Positions 6,835 through 15,663 of a DNA stretch of 40,172 nucleotides are shown here, one piece after another. The stretch is from a virus. Location of the stretch: positions 1-40,172 of IMG/VR virus record IMGVR_UViG_3300005082_000091. One strand, 5' to 3'. Positions within the stretch are counted from its first letter, which is position 1. Every line of letters begins with the position of its first letter. The notes under the pieces are model-generated. The model was not told the origin of the DNA, did not search any database, and saw nothing but the letters and a program-made list of their open reading frames with translations. The position numbers and the translations under genes were made by a program.

Positions 6835-7344
6835 ATGAAACGCGTTATCTCATACACCGGCAGTCACGGTACCGGAAAATCAACAGATGCCAGCAGAACT
6901 TACTATGAGTTGAAGAAGTCAAACCCAACGGCTTCTGTCCGGCTTTTTTGTGATTTAGAGGCCGACTGTCCTTTTCCTATTAATGTTAACACCACAGAAG
7001 AGGCACAATTATGGATGTTTTCAAACCAGATCCAGGTAGAACTGTTTGCTTTGTCCAGGTTCGATATTCTGGTTACTGACAGGACAATCATTGATGTCAT
7101 CGCTTATACATATTGCGCCGGATTTCAAGGCCTGACAGAGGCAATGCTTGCTGTTGCAGAGCAGTATGTGGGGCACTACAGCGAGATAACCTTTAAACAA
7201 ATAAAAGACAATCCATATTGTTTTCCTGACGGCATAAGAGACGATGATGTTGGCTTTCGCGTTAATGTGGAAAACACCCTAATAGAAATATACAAGATGC
7301 TTGATTTAGAAGGTTTTATCAAAGGACCTATTTATTATGTTTAA
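6835..7344 (+). CDS. P-loop ATPase/kinase-like protein
   Basis: The 169-aa protein has a textbook Walker A motif GSHGTGKST at residues 9-17, and a Walker B-like segment FDILVTDRTIIDV near residues 78-90. The size and fold pattern fit the small AAA/thymidylate-kinase-like group used by phages for nucleotide metabolism or end processing. It starts behind GAGGAG. It lies immediately before the replication module, which fits a kinase or DNA-metabolism role, but the substrate cannot be told from sequence. Confidence 0.72.
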   Translation: MKRVISYTGSHGTGKSTDASRTYYELKKSNPTASVRLFCDLEADCPFPINVNTTEEAQLWMFSNQIQVELFALSRFDILVTDRTIIDVIAYTYCAGFQGLTEAMLAVAEQYVGHYSEITFKQIKDNPYCFPDGIRDDDVGFRVNVENTLIEIYKMLDLEGFIKGPIYYV

Positions 7345-7599
7345 CTTCTCCCCACACCCCTCTCATAAAAAAACTGGACAAAGTCCAATACTCCAATCCA
7401 CACGCCATATCCGGTTACGGGTCCTTCCAGAGGGGTTCCTATTACGGTTTCGAGCAGCGCGGCTGAAGGCTCTGTGGAAAATTGAAAATGGGTGGGACGT
7501 GGGACATGTCCGGTGGGGGGGGTGGTTGTTTTTGAGGGGTTATGAAAAGTAGTGGTTAAATGATTTTACAAAATACACAAAATGAAGGGTGTGACGATT
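7345..7599 (+). other. 255-bp gap before helicase gene, no convincing gene
   Basis: The first half contains C-rich DNA and the palindrome TGGAC-aaa-GTCCA (7375-7387). The second half has long G-runs on the plus strand (7500-7520), which could form stable RNA structure. A 71-codon frame covers most of it but has no ribosome-binding site and an odd composition. No tRNA is seen. It could hold the promoter for the replication genes, but no clean boxes are seen. Confidence 0.4.
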
Positions 7600-9153
7600 A
7601 TGAACGATATTAGAAATATCACCAAAGAAGTTGGTGGGCGGGTTAAGCAAACTGAAATGAAATTGGATGACCAGGAGGCCATTGATCCGGATTTTATCGA
7701 GCGGTGTCTAAACCGGAATGAGCTTGGGGACGGTGAACTTTATAAGTATTTAAACCATGGCAAAGTAATTTTTAACAAATCCATGAATTGCTGGCTGGTG
7801 TGGACCCTTCACCACTGGAAGATTGATAAAATGGGTGTCGCTGATGCGCTCGTGGATGTTGTTGCGAATGGCTACGATGACCACAAAAAAATGCTTGCCC
7901 GAAAGAAGGGGGAACTGGAGGCGGATGGCAAGGACACGGGGCATATCAAAGCGCTGATGAAGGAGTTGGCCAAGCGGGTCACATCATTGAGATCCAAAGC
8001 CCGGCGGCAGAATTGTCTTTTTTTTGCGCATACCAGTGATGATCCCATGGCTATTGAAGGCAATGAGCTTGATCAAAATCCCTGGCTGGTTGCCTGCAGC
8101 AATGGTGTGGTGGATCTGCGTACCGGCGATTTGAGGCCCGGCCGACAGGAGGATATGCTGCTCAAAGCTTGCCCGTTGGATTATCCTGAAGATGGGATAA
8201 ACGCTGATGTGTCACTGTGGGAGGGGGCGCTGTTGGATATTTTTTCAGGCAGGCAAAATATGGTGGATTTTTTTCGGCAGGTTTGCGGTTCCGCTCTCGT
8301 GGGAGAGGTCATGCAGGCTTTGTTCATTGTCATGACGGGCAGGGGGGCCAATGGAAAGTCAATGGTGGTGAAAGCTTTGTCTGAAGTGTTGGGGCCCCTG
8401 GCCGGTTCCATCCGTCCGGAAATGCTTTTGGATCAAAACAGGGTGGCAAATGCTTCCGGTGCGACACCGGAAATAGCGGCCCTTCGCGGCCTGCTTATGG
8501 CGTTTGCATCCGAGACGGATGATGGGTGTAAAATTGCATCTTCCAGGGTGAAGTGGTTAACCGGCAACGACCCCCTTGTGGCCCGGATGCCCTATGATAA
8601 GTATGAGATGATTTTTCTGCCCACCCATACATTATTCCTGATGACCAACCATCTTCCCCATGCATCGGCGGACGATTATGCCCTGTGGCGGCGGATGGTT
8701 GTTATTCCTTTTGATGTGTCGTTTGTGGTGCGCTGTGATCCGGAACAGGAGCTGGCTGAAAATGAACGGGACGCGGATCCAGAACTGCCTGGCAAGCTTA
8801 AGAAAATTTACCCTAATATATTGGGCTGGCTGGTGCGGGGATGTCTGGAGTGGCAGAAGAACGGATATAAATTGATTCAGCCGGCGGCGGTGAAGGAGGC
8901 CGGGAAAAAATACCGTGAGGATGAAGACTCGGTTGGAGATTTTATCCAGGAGTGTTGCATTGTGGGTGATGGATACCATGTGTCAGCCGCAGCTGTTTAT
9001 GAACGGTTTGAGGCCTGGTGGAAAGAAAACGTATCTAATTGGGTACCGAAAAAAAAGCGATTTGGGCAGTGGTTTACAGCCCGGTTTGAAAAACGGAAAG
9101 ACGGAACCATCAGCTATTATGGCGTCGGTTTGCTTAATGATTTAACAGGGTGA
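7600..9153 (+). CDS. SF3 replicative helicase, P4/D5 type
   Basis: This 517-aa protein is a phage/plasmid P4-type helicase. The centre has the SF3 Walker A GRGANGKSMVVKAL (about residues 245-258), a later FLPTHTLFLMTNHLPH segment and ALWRRMVVIPF, all diagnostic of D5/P4 helicases. The N-terminal third is the D5_N-like region and the C-terminus has a small winged-helix-like part. ATG 7600 is preferred over 7582 because GAAGGG precedes it. It lacks the primase half found in P4 alpha; that activity is in the separate gene at 9457. Role: melting and unwinding the phage origin. Confidence 0.88.
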   Translation: MNDIRNITKEVGGRVKQTEMKLDDQEAIDPDFIERCLNRNELGDGELYKYLNHGKVIFNKSMNCWLVWTLHHWKIDKMGVADALVDVVANGYDDHKKMLARKKGELEADGKDTGHIKALMKELAKRVTSLRSKARRQNCLFFAHTSDDPMAIEGNELDQNPWLVACSNGVVDLRTGDLRPGRQEDMLLKACPLDYPEDGINADVSLWEGALLDIFSGRQNMVDFFRQVCGSALVGEVMQALFIVMTGRGANGKSMVVKALSEVLGPLAGSIRPEMLLDQNRVANASGATPEIAALRGLLMAFASETDDGCKIASSRVKWLTGNDPLVARMPYDKYEMIFLPTHTLFLMTNHLPHASADDYALWRRMVVIPFDVSFVVRCDPEQELAENERDADPELPGKLKKIYPNILGWLVRGCLEWQKNGYKLIQPAAVKEAGKKYREDEDSVGDFIQECCIVGDGYHVSAAAVYERFEAWWKENVSNWVPKKKRFGQWFTARFEKRKDGTISYYGVGLLNDLTG

Positions 9154-9352
9154 TGGCGATCCTCCACAAGAGTTTTAAACGACTAAAGAGATAACTGCTT
9201 GAAATTATGGCTGAAAATAGAAATTTACAGGGAGTGGTATTTTCGGAGTTTTGGACAATAATACCCTATAAACTATAATTTTTATTTTTAATAAAAAAAA
9301 TAAAAGTTTAGGTAAAATAGATATGGATCTTCTAAAAATAAGAGGTTTTTTT
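9154..9352 (+). other. AT-rich gap between helicase and primase genes
   Basis: About 200 bp with no convincing gene. The right half is extremely AT-rich, with A-runs and T-runs from about 9260 to 9345, which suits DNA melting and contains a good promoter (9252-9279). Lying between the two replication genes, it could be part of a replication origin, but no iterons or DnaA boxes are evident to me. Confidence 0.35.
9252..9279 (+). promoter_or_regulatory. Candidate promoter for primase gene
   Basis: TGGACA (9252-9257, 5 of 6 with consensus) and TATAAT (9274-9279, consensus) are separated by 16 bp. Transcription would start near 9286 and run through the short 9353 frame into the primase gene. Confidence 0.5.
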
Positions 9353-9460
9353 ATGACGTGGCCTACGAAAATCTTTAATATTAAAGTGGTTATATTTTAT
9401 TCTTTTGTTTTTTTTGTTGGTCTGGATCTTCCATGCAGCGGTCAGGTGGGTGCGGTGTGA
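9353..9460 (+). CDS. Short hydrophobic upstream ORF of primase
   Basis: ATG 9353 follows AAGAGG and opens a 35-aa frame with a basic start and a hydrophobic core (VVIFYSFVFFVGLDL). It ends at TGA 9458-9460, which overlaps the GTG start of the primase gene (9457), so termination on it could couple translation into the primase. It could be a leader peptide or a tiny membrane protein. Evidence is limited to the start signal, hydrophobicity and exact overlap. Confidence 0.33.
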   Translation: MTWPTKIFNIKVVIFYSFVFFVGLDLPCSGQVGAV

Positions 9461-10815
9461 ACATTTTGGATGCGGTTGCTTTGACCGGTATTGTGGTGCG
9501 AAAGGTCGCAAACACCAATGGAGGGGAGTACCATGGCCCGTGTCCTGGTTGTGGTGAAGGGACTAACCGGTTTCATGTTTGGCCTGAAACCAACGGGGGT
9601 GAGGGGTCTTACTGGTGCCGTCAATGCGGCAAAGGTGGGGATCTGGTTCAGTTTCTCAAAGATTTTTGCGGGTATAGTTACAAAGATGCTTTTGAGGCTG
9701 CGGGGCGGCCTTTTGTTGGAAATTACCGGTCTAAGCTTTACCGGCCTGTCCTTCCCGGTATTAAGCGTGACCAGGACAAGGCTCTGTTTACTCCCCGGCA
9801 TTGTGGTAACCCGGATGAGGTTTGGCAAGCCAGGGCTGAAAAGCTGGTGGAAGAAAGCCATCAGGCCTTGTTGAAGTATGATAAGGCCTTGGCCTGGTTG
9901 AAAAGCCGGGGACTGGATAAAACCGCGGTGCAGCGGTTCCGGTTGGGCTGGTTCGGCGGCGAAAAGGGCAAGCCATGTGCGTTTCGTCCCCGGAAATCCT
10001 GGGGCCTGGAAGAGATGATCAACGAAAAAACCGGACGGCCCAAGATGCTCTGGATTCCCAGGGGCCTGATTATCCCCTGGTTTACCTCCGGTAAGGTTCA
10101 CCGTATCCGAATCCGCCGTCCTAAGGCAGATCTTAAAACCGACAAAGATAAAAAGTACTATATTCTGCCCGGCTCCGGCATGGATATGCTTTCTGCTGGT
10201 TTGGACAGGGGTGTCGTTGTCATTGTTGAGGCGGAATTAGACGCTATGCTGGTTTCCAGGGCCGCCGGGCATTTGACCGGGGTTGTTGCCCTGGGTTCCG
10301 CTTCCACCCGTCCTGTGGCTTCTGTTTTTTCCCATCTGAAAAAAGCCATGAGTGTTTTGGTCTCCCTGGATTATGACGACGCTGGCCAGGGCAAGACCGG
10401 ATGGTCCTGGTGGAAACAAAATTTTAAAAATGCCCGGCTGTGGCCTGTGCCCCAGGGAAAGGATCCCGGGGAAGCCTGGGAAAAGGGTGTGGATATTGAG
10501 GCCTGGATCATAGCTGGGATGCCTGCAGTTCTCACGCTTAACGCTGAAGCCATGGGATATCAAAAACCGGCTGGGCTCAGCCGTGTTGAGGAGCTTGAGC
10601 GGCTTTTGACCCTGTACCCTGTTCGGATCAGGGCTACGGAACAGGTGTTTGAGATTTTATTTCAGCCCAGCTTTAAAAACCAGGCCGTCCGGCAAAGGAT
10701 CAATGAACTGACCCGGGATGATGAGGAAGTGCGGTGGTTTCTGAGATACACGCATCCGGATGAAATTATTACCGGGGTCAATTGTAATTTTGATGTTCTA
10801 CGAGCAGGAGCATAG
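9457..10815 (+). CDS. Phage DNA primase, zinc finger plus TOPRIM
   Basis: The 452-aa protein starts with a CHC2-like zinc finger (GPCPGCGEG then YWCRQCGKGGDLVQF, four Cys). The TOPRIM half follows: VVVIVEAELDAMLV supplies the catalytic Glu, and VLVSLDYDDAG supplies the metal-binding Asp residues. It should lay RNA primers for phage replication, together with the SF3 helicase encoded upstream. GTG 9457 is chosen because AGGTGGG precedes it; ATG 9433, eight codons earlier, has no ribosome-binding site. The C-terminal 80 residues after TOPRIM are not recognised and may contact the helicase. Confidence 0.87.
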   Translation: MNILDAVALTGIVVRKVANTNGGEYHGPCPGCGEGTNRFHVWPETNGGEGSYWCRQCGKGGDLVQFLKDFCGYSYKDAFEAAGRPFVGNYRSKLYRPVLPGIKRDQDKALFTPRHCGNPDEVWQARAEKLVEESHQALLKYDKALAWLKSRGLDKTAVQRFRLGWFGGEKGKPCAFRPRKSWGLEEMINEKTGRPKMLWIPRGLIIPWFTSGKVHRIRIRRPKADLKTDKDKKYYILPGSGMDMLSAGLDRGVVVIVEAELDAMLVSRAAGHLTGVVALGSASTRPVASVFSHLKKAMSVLVSLDYDDAGQGKTGWSWWKQNFKNARLWPVPQGKDPGEAWEKGVDIEAWIIAGMPAVLTLNAEAMGYQKPAGLSRVEELERLLTLYPVRIRATEQVFEILFQPSFKNQAVRQRINELTRDDEEVRWFLRYTHPDEIITGVNCNFDVLRAGA

Positions 10816-10818
10816 CAA

Positions 10819-11580
10819 ATGATAAATCTTCATGAAATTATTGAGTTGTCTGCGGCGAAAAAATTAATGGTTTTTGATGGAATATGTGATCACGACGCGC
10901 TGATTCTGGACCAATTGGTAAATAAATATGCCGGTTCTGCGATTGGGTTTCACATGGGAGAGATAGATTTTTTTGAAAATTTGAAAGGCCCTGAATATTT
11001 AACCCTATTGCCTTATCCGATTTGCTGGTTTGAGCTGGATTATTTATGCACCAACCATAACCCAGAACGATTTGGTAAAAAAGAACATTTTGGTCTGCTT
11101 TGCTGGGAAAGTGACAATGGCAAGCATATCACCTGCATAGGACTTAAAAAGCAGGCTGGGTACGGATGGTTGCTATTTGGCGGAAGCGAGTTCGAAAATA
11201 CGGGGAATGGTATTAAGGTTTACACACTGGGCGGACAAAAAGAAGAGATGGATGCATTATGTCATACCGTTTCGATATTCATCAACGTCTTAAATTGCAC
11301 CAACGTCAAAACCATTGAAAATAATCCACCAGAAAAATTACAGAAAAAGAGGAAGAAAAAAGGCAAAGTTCCCATGTTTTCTTATTGGACCCTTCATCTC
11401 GATCTTCCAGGGGAGAAAACCATCTATAATGAAAGCAGGGGCGGTACCCACGCATCTCCAAGGCTTCATTTAAGACGGGGGCATGCCAGGGAATACAAGC
11501 CCGGGAAGTGGACATGGGTACAACCCTGTATGGTTGGAAGCAAGGAGAATGGATTTATCCATAAGGACTATGATGTATGA
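10819..11580 (+). CDS. Conserved phage protein between primase and terminase
   Basis: The 253-aa protein starts 3 bp after the primase stop and overlaps the terminase small subunit gene by 4 bp (ATGA). A mixed alpha/beta N-terminal part is followed by a very basic linker (KLQKKRKKKGK) and a compact C-terminal motif with LHLRRGHAREY, then TWVQPCMVGS and HKDY. That C-terminal pattern recurs in phage proteins of unknown role, and its His/Arg/Cys content suggests nucleic-acid or metal binding. No function is assigned. Confidence 0.65.
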   Translation: MINLHEIIELSAAKKLMVFDGICDHDALILDQLVNKYAGSAIGFHMGEIDFFENLKGPEYLTLLPYPICWFELDYLCTNHNPERFGKKEHFGLLCWESDNGKHITCIGLKKQAGYGWLLFGGSEFENTGNGIKVYTLGGQKEEMDALCHTVSIFINVLNCTNVKTIENNPPEKLQKKRKKKGKVPMFSYWTLHLDLPGEKTIYNESRGGTHASPRLHLRRGHAREYKPGKWTWVQPCMVGSKENGFIHKDYDV

Positions 11581-12131
11581 CTGATACGCCAGATCTAAAA
11601 TTCCCCAGCCTGCGCAAGGCGGTAGCGGCCTTATATAACGCCGGGTATGAAGTATCCCGATCAAAGATGTCCAGGGACAAGAAGAACGGACTGATTGACT
11701 TTAACCCGGACGGCAGCGTGTATCAAAAAGAGGTGGAAAAGTATGCCCGGCTGTTGAAAAAACGGGAAGCAGCCCTGGAGGACAATCACGAAAAGGCTGC
11801 GATAAAGGCGGACTGGGAAATAAGAACCCTGGAGGTCAAACATGAAAAACTTGTCTTTGAGCTAGAGAAGGAGAAAGGCAAATATATTGAGCGGGCCATG
11901 TTTGAAGCGGAACTGGCGGCCCGAGCAGCCATACTTGAAACCGGGTTGAAGCATTATTTTTCATCAAAAATACAGGAGCTGGTGGCGCTGGTTGGCGGAA
12001 AGCCTGAAAAATCTCCTGAATTCATGCAGCGGATTAACGTTGTGGTGGATGAGGAACTTAGCCGGTACGCCACAACAAAGAATTTCCATGTTGTCTTTAT
12101 AGGAGATCACGATGCAACAGCAGATGTTTAA
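11577..12131 (+). CDS. Terminase small subunit, Nu1-like
   Basis: The 184-aa protein has an N-terminal winged HTH-like region (SLRKAVAALYNAGYEVSRSK), a long charged coiled-coil helix from about residue 50 to 115, and a C-terminal part that would bind the large subunit. This plan matches lambda Nu1 and its relatives, which recognise the packaging site. It directly precedes and overlaps the GpA-type large subunit gene by 20 bp, which makes the call strong. It should bind cos or pac DNA, which must lie near. Confidence 0.8.
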   Translation: MTDTPDLKFPSLRKAVAALYNAGYEVSRSKMSRDKKNGLIDFNPDGSVYQKEVEKYARLLKKREAALEDNHEKAAIKADWEIRTLEVKHEKLVFELEKEKGKYIERAMFEAELAARAAILETGLKHYFSSKIQELVALVGGKPEKSPEFMQRINVVVDEELSRYATTKNFHVVFIGDHDATADV

Positions 12132-14139
12132 AGATCCGCCGGCAGGTATACATATCCGGCGGCGGCCCGGATGGTGCTCCTGTGAGCTTTGGAATACTTT
12201 AACCAGACTATTAGAGAACGGGCGCCTGGCGGTGGATGTTCAATTCTCAAAGGCCGAACGTAAGCGGTTGCGGAAAAAAAAGAATATCAAGCCATCTGTG
12301 TGGTCTGAAAAACACCGGGTGTTGGTTAAGTCCAGGTTGCCAGGGTTGTGGAAAAATGATGTGACCCCTTATCTGGTGGGTATTATGGATGTGATGGCAT
12401 TGCCGTTCGTCAGAGATGTCTGCATCTGTAAAGCCCCTCAGACAGGCGTGTCAGAGGCAACCATGAACTTTATAGGATCACGAATTGATCTTGCTGCTGG
12501 AGATGTGCTGTACACCTTCCCGGACCAGAAGCTGACCAACGAAAATTTTGAAGATCGTATCCGGCCCATGATTGAGAATTCAGTCCGGCTGCGATCCTAT
12601 ATGACGGGCGGGAAAAAGGATATGACCCAGGACAGGATAAGCCTGCAGCACATGACATTATACGGAGCATGGGCAAGTTCCGTTGCTACGCTGTCAAACA
12701 AGCCGATCCGGTATGCCGTGTCTGATGAGATTGACAAACCCGGGTTTGGGTCTTCCCGGGCTGAAGCATCCCCATTGGACCTGATCGCAAAGCGGCTCAT
12801 CACGTTTTATGATGTGTCCACCCATGTGAAAATATCGTCCCCGTCCATTGTTTCTGGAAACATCTGGATTGAGATGACGGAAAATGCCGAGGTTGTGTTT
12901 GATTACCATGCCCGGTGTCCCCACTGTGATTATCTGCAGTTGATGCAGATGGAATGCATTCGGTGGGACGGCGGGTCCAAGGCGGATAGGAAAAAGATCA
13001 AGAAGGGACGTTTGGCCTGGTATGAGTGCGAAAGATGTGGAGAACGGTGGGATGACAGGTTGAGGGATCAGGCAGTAGCCGATGGGGACTGGATTGCCCG
13101 TGATATGACGGTAACCCTGGAAACATACTGCGAACTTTACCGGCCTCAGAGTATTGGTTTTCATTTGCCTGCATGGCTCTCTTATTTTGTGTCCTTGAGC
13201 GATTGCGCGGCGTCTTTTTTGAGGGGATTGGAGAGTCGTGAAAAGTTAAAGGATCATAAGAACGGCATAGAGGCCATGCCCTGGGAAGAATACGAAGTTA
13301 TTGCAGATCAGACAGAAGAGACGATTTTGGCATGCAAGTGCGACCTTCCGCCGCAAACAGTACCGGAGTCCGCAGTTGCTTTAACGTGCGGCGTAGATGT
13401 GCAGAAAATTGGGTTTTGGTACTCTGTCCGGGCCTGGGCTCAGGATTATACGTCATGGAATATCTCTCACGGGCACCTTGGTACATGGGATGATTTAGAG
13501 CGATTATTATTTGACACGCAATTCCCAGTTCAAAACAGCGATTATGCCATGAGGATCTGGCGGGCTGGTATTGATACTGGCGGAGGAAAGTACACAGATA
13601 TTTCCTCAACAGAAGAAACTTATTTATGGCTGCAGGATCATTTAGGGTTTGCAGATGGGTGCCGTGTTTGGGGGGTTAAAGGATCGTCTAAGCCTTTGCC
13701 ATCAAAAATGAAGTTGGGATCAGTTCTGAATAGAACCCCGTCTGGAAAGAATTTGAAAGTAGGGCTTAGGTTGATAATCGCAGATACAAACAAATCAAAA
13801 GATCTCTTTTATAACCGAATGGATAAAGCTCGGTCTGGTCGTCTTGGTGGTGCGTGGTTGCATAGTGAAACAGGGCTTGATTATGCGGCTCAGATTGCTG
13901 CGGAACAAAAACAGGAAGATGCACATGGGAATGAGGCGTGGGTGCAGGTTGGCAGCCGGGATAACCATCTTATTGACTGTGAGTATATATCGTGCCTCCT
14001 GGCGGATTGGGAATGGCCAGGTGGAGGGGTTAATCTATTGCAGTGTCCAGTCAATATCATTCGTAAAAAAGAAAAAAAGATGGCTCAAAAACAGACCGTA
14101 AACCCGTTTACAGGCGGGCAGGCATTATTCGGGGGATGA
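12112..14139 (+). CDS. Terminase large subunit, GpA family
   Basis: This 675-aa packaging motor resembles lambda gpA. The N-terminal ATPase has CKAPQTGVSEA as the Walker A-like loop and AVSDEIDKP as Walker B. A zinc-binding insertion has CPHC and CERCGERW. The C-terminal nuclease part has the acidic cluster around AGIDTGGGKYTD and the final DNHLIDCEYISC. It cuts concatemers and drives DNA into proheads at the portal. A TAGGAG site precedes ATG 12112, which lies inside the end of the small subunit gene. Full length for the family. Unusually, the portal gene is not next but almost 6 kb downstream. Confidence 0.95.
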   Translation: MQQQMFKDPPAGIHIRRRPGWCSCELWNTLTRLLENGRLAVDVQFSKAERKRLRKKKNIKPSVWSEKHRVLVKSRLPGLWKNDVTPYLVGIMDVMALPFVRDVCICKAPQTGVSEATMNFIGSRIDLAAGDVLYTFPDQKLTNENFEDRIRPMIENSVRLRSYMTGGKKDMTQDRISLQHMTLYGAWASSVATLSNKPIRYAVSDEIDKPGFGSSRAEASPLDLIAKRLITFYDVSTHVKISSPSIVSGNIWIEMTENAEVVFDYHARCPHCDYLQLMQMECIRWDGGSKADRKKIKKGRLAWYECERCGERWDDRLRDQAVADGDWIARDMTVTLETYCELYRPQSIGFHLPAWLSYFVSLSDCAASFLRGLESREKLKDHKNGIEAMPWEEYEVIADQTEETILACKCDLPPQTVPESAVALTCGVDVQKIGFWYSVRAWAQDYTSWNISHGHLGTWDDLERLLFDTQFPVQNSDYAMRIWRAGIDTGGGKYTDISSTEETYLWLQDHLGFADGCRVWGVKGSSKPLPSKMKLGSVLNRTPSGKNLKVGLRLIIADTNKSKDLFYNRMDKARSGRLGGAWLHSETGLDYAAQIAAEQKQEDAHGNEAWVQVGSRDNHLIDCEYISCLLADWEWPGGGVNLLQCPVNIIRKKEKKMAQKQTVNPFTGGQALFGG

Positions 14140-14140
14140 T

Positions 14141-14383
14141 ATGATGAGATCACAGGTTATCGCCATTATTGCGAAGGTTAAAGAGAAGGCAGACAGAAGT
14201 GTTGACTACACCCCGAGGTATGGAGCGGTTTGTCCGGATTGCGGAAAACGGATGAATATTGTGACATCCAGGCCGTGGAGTGATGGGATTAAGGTTCGAT
14301 ATCACAAGTGTGGCAACGTTGCAGGTGGGTGCCTGCTGGCAATTATGCAGACTGCTGTAAAAAGCGTGCAAAAAGAAAAATAG
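14141..14383 (+). CDS. Ogr/Delta-like zinc finger, possible late activator
   Basis: The 80-aa protein has a Cys pattern C31-x2-C34-x22-C57-x6-C64, and between these TSRPWSDGIKVRYHKCGN. P2 Ogr, as I recall it, has C-x2-C-x22-C-x4-C with TSR, a Ser/Thr-Asp pair, Lys and RYHQC in the same places. In P2-like phages Ogr and Delta activate late promoters through RNA polymerase alpha. Here a 30-residue helical N-terminal extension is added and the last Cys is two residues later. It follows the terminase gene by one base. The zinc finger is clear; the activator role is inferred. Confidence 0.55.
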   Translation: MMRSQVIAIIAKVKEKADRSVDYTPRYGAVCPDCGKRMNIVTSRPWSDGIKVRYHKCGNVAGGCLLAIMQTAVKSVQKEK

Positions 14384-14391
14384 GGTGGAAT

Positions 14392-14601
14392 ATGAATCAA
14401 GAAATTAAAAAGAAGATAGAAGGATATAAGCGACAAAAACGGAATCTTTTTTCATACACAGAAAAAATAATGGTAGCCATGATGTGCCCGGATTTGTACA
14501 TGGAATTGATGCCGAAAAAATATATCGATAGGCCAATGATTGCATATTTTAAGGTTCTTGATTCTGCCCAACGGGCCATGGTTAATACCTATTTGCATTA
14601 A
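14392..14601 (+). CDS. Small phage protein, unknown
   Basis: The 69-aa product starts at ATG 14392 behind GGGTGGA, 8 bp after the Ogr-like gene. It has a basic helical N-terminus (NQEIKKKIEGYKRQKRN) and a less charged second half with several Met residues. No signal peptide or known motif. Position and ribosome-binding site support a real gene in the accessory block. Confidence 0.55.
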   Translation: MNQEIKKKIEGYKRQKRNLFSYTEKIMVAMMCPDLYMELMPKKYIDRPMIAYFKVLDSAQRAMVNTYLH

Positions 14602-14626
14602 ATTGAATAACGAAAGGATTAAAAAA

Positions 14627-14917
14627 ATGGAAATTAAGAAACACATGGCCCTATTGGGGCACGAAGTAAAAGACAAGGTTTCGGATTTCGAAGGCGTTGT
14701 TATTTCAATGTCTTTTGACTTATACGGATGCATACAGGCTGATGTCAGGCCTAAGGGTTTGAAAATAGACGACGGGACACCAAAGCAAGGATACTGGATG
14801 GATGTTTCAAGGCTTGAAGTTGTCTCAAAGGAACCGTTAATGACCCCTCCAAACTTTGATTACGGAGATATTGCAGAAGGTAAAAAAGGCCCTGCGAACT
14901 TACCTGTAAAATATTAA
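14627..14917 (+). CDS. Conserved small phage protein, beta-barrel type
   Basis: The 96-aa product starts at ATG 14627 behind GAAAGGA. Its pattern (LGHEVKDKVSDFEGVVISM, then a Gly-Cys-Ile-Gln segment and DVSRLEVV) matches a group of short phage proteins that look like a small SH3-like barrel. I recognise the pattern but no function is known to me. The C-terminal 25 residues are polar and probably flexible. Confidence 0.6.
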   Translation: MEIKKHMALLGHEVKDKVSDFEGVVISMSFDLYGCIQADVRPKGLKIDDGTPKQGYWMDVSRLEVVSKEPLMTPPNFDYGDIAEGKKGPANLPVKY

Positions 14918-14987
14918 GCCGTCTATTCCTTAAGAAAGATGACATAAATTTAATACCGGATAAAGTTGATCCAATAAAGGAGGATTT

Positions 14988-15401
14988 ATGAGCCTGTCAT
15001 GTAGCTGTGATTATGATTGGGAAGATTGGGAAGCAGGCAGCAAAATGTATATGCCTGTCCATCTGGATTTTAAGCCGTTCATTGCCATCCGGCGCAAACG
15101 GTGTTGTAGCTGCGGAAACCTCATTGAACACAGAACACCATGCCTGGAACACCCGCTTAGAAGATACCCAAACAGTGACATCGAAGCCAGATTCAACGGC
15201 TTTTGCGACCTTGAGGATGCTTTTTGTAATGAACCGGATATCAAGTGTGCGTCTGACTTCCACTGTGAGAGATGCGGGGAAATCTATCTTAATTTGCAAG
15301 CTCTTGGGTATGAATGCCTTGCCCCCTCAGAAAACATGGAAGAGGCACTAAAAGAGTATCACGAGTTATCAGGTTTTAAACCCACGACAGAATCAATTTA
15401 A
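14988..15401 (+). CDS. Cys-rich phage protein, likely zinc-binding
   Basis: The 137-aa product follows AAAGGAGG with ideal spacing to ATG 14988. It carries several Cys pairs: SCSCDYDW at the start, RCCSCGNLI around residue 40, and HCERCGEIY near residue 95, which suggests one or two zinc ribbons. Related short proteins occur in phage accessory regions, often beginning with CSC and ending with a helical ALKEYHEL segment. It may bind nucleic acid or protein. Function unknown. Confidence 0.65.
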   Translation: MSLSCSCDYDWEDWEAGSKMYMPVHLDFKPFIAIRRKRCCSCGNLIEHRTPCLEHPLRRYPNSDIEARFNGFCDLEDAFCNEPDIKCASDFHCERCGEIYLNLQALGYECLAPSENMEEALKEYHELSGFKPTTESI

Positions 15402-15432
15402 TGGGCTGTACTCCGGCCCGGGAGGAATATAA

Positions 15433-15633
15433 ATGAACGGACCAAAAATGACATGCCCAGCCTGCGAAAAAGAAGTTTTATGGCCAGGGCCTTGTGATGA
15501 CTGCAAAGATGAATTTGACAGGGTTTCGAAAGAAATAGACCGGCTTGAAAGACAGGGTCACACTTATCATTGCGCAGCGAGGATTGTTTTTTGCGATGGA
15601 GAGTGTGAATGCGGTATTAACCGGGTTGCCTGA
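15433..15633 (+). CDS. Small zinc-ribbon protein
   Basis: The 66-aa product has CPACEKEVLWPGPCDDC near the N-terminus, a charged helix, and a C-terminal CDGECECG. Four to six Cys residues could hold a zinc ion. ATG 15433 follows GGGAGGA. It is one of a run of Cys-rich small genes. Confidence 0.55.
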   Translation: MNGPKMTCPACEKEVLWPGPCDDCKDEFDRVSKEIDRLERQGHTYHCAARIVFCDGECECGINRVA

Positions 15634-15663
15634 TCCGGCAAGCTTTTAAAACAAAGGAGAACG

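Noticed and set aside
7337-7552. A 71-codon plus-strand frame after the P-loop gene
   Set aside because: No ribosome-binding site, odd composition and G-runs; treated as non-coding gap.
9442-10101. A 219-codon minus-strand frame
   Set aside because: It is the antisense shadow of the zinc finger/TOPRIM primase gene.
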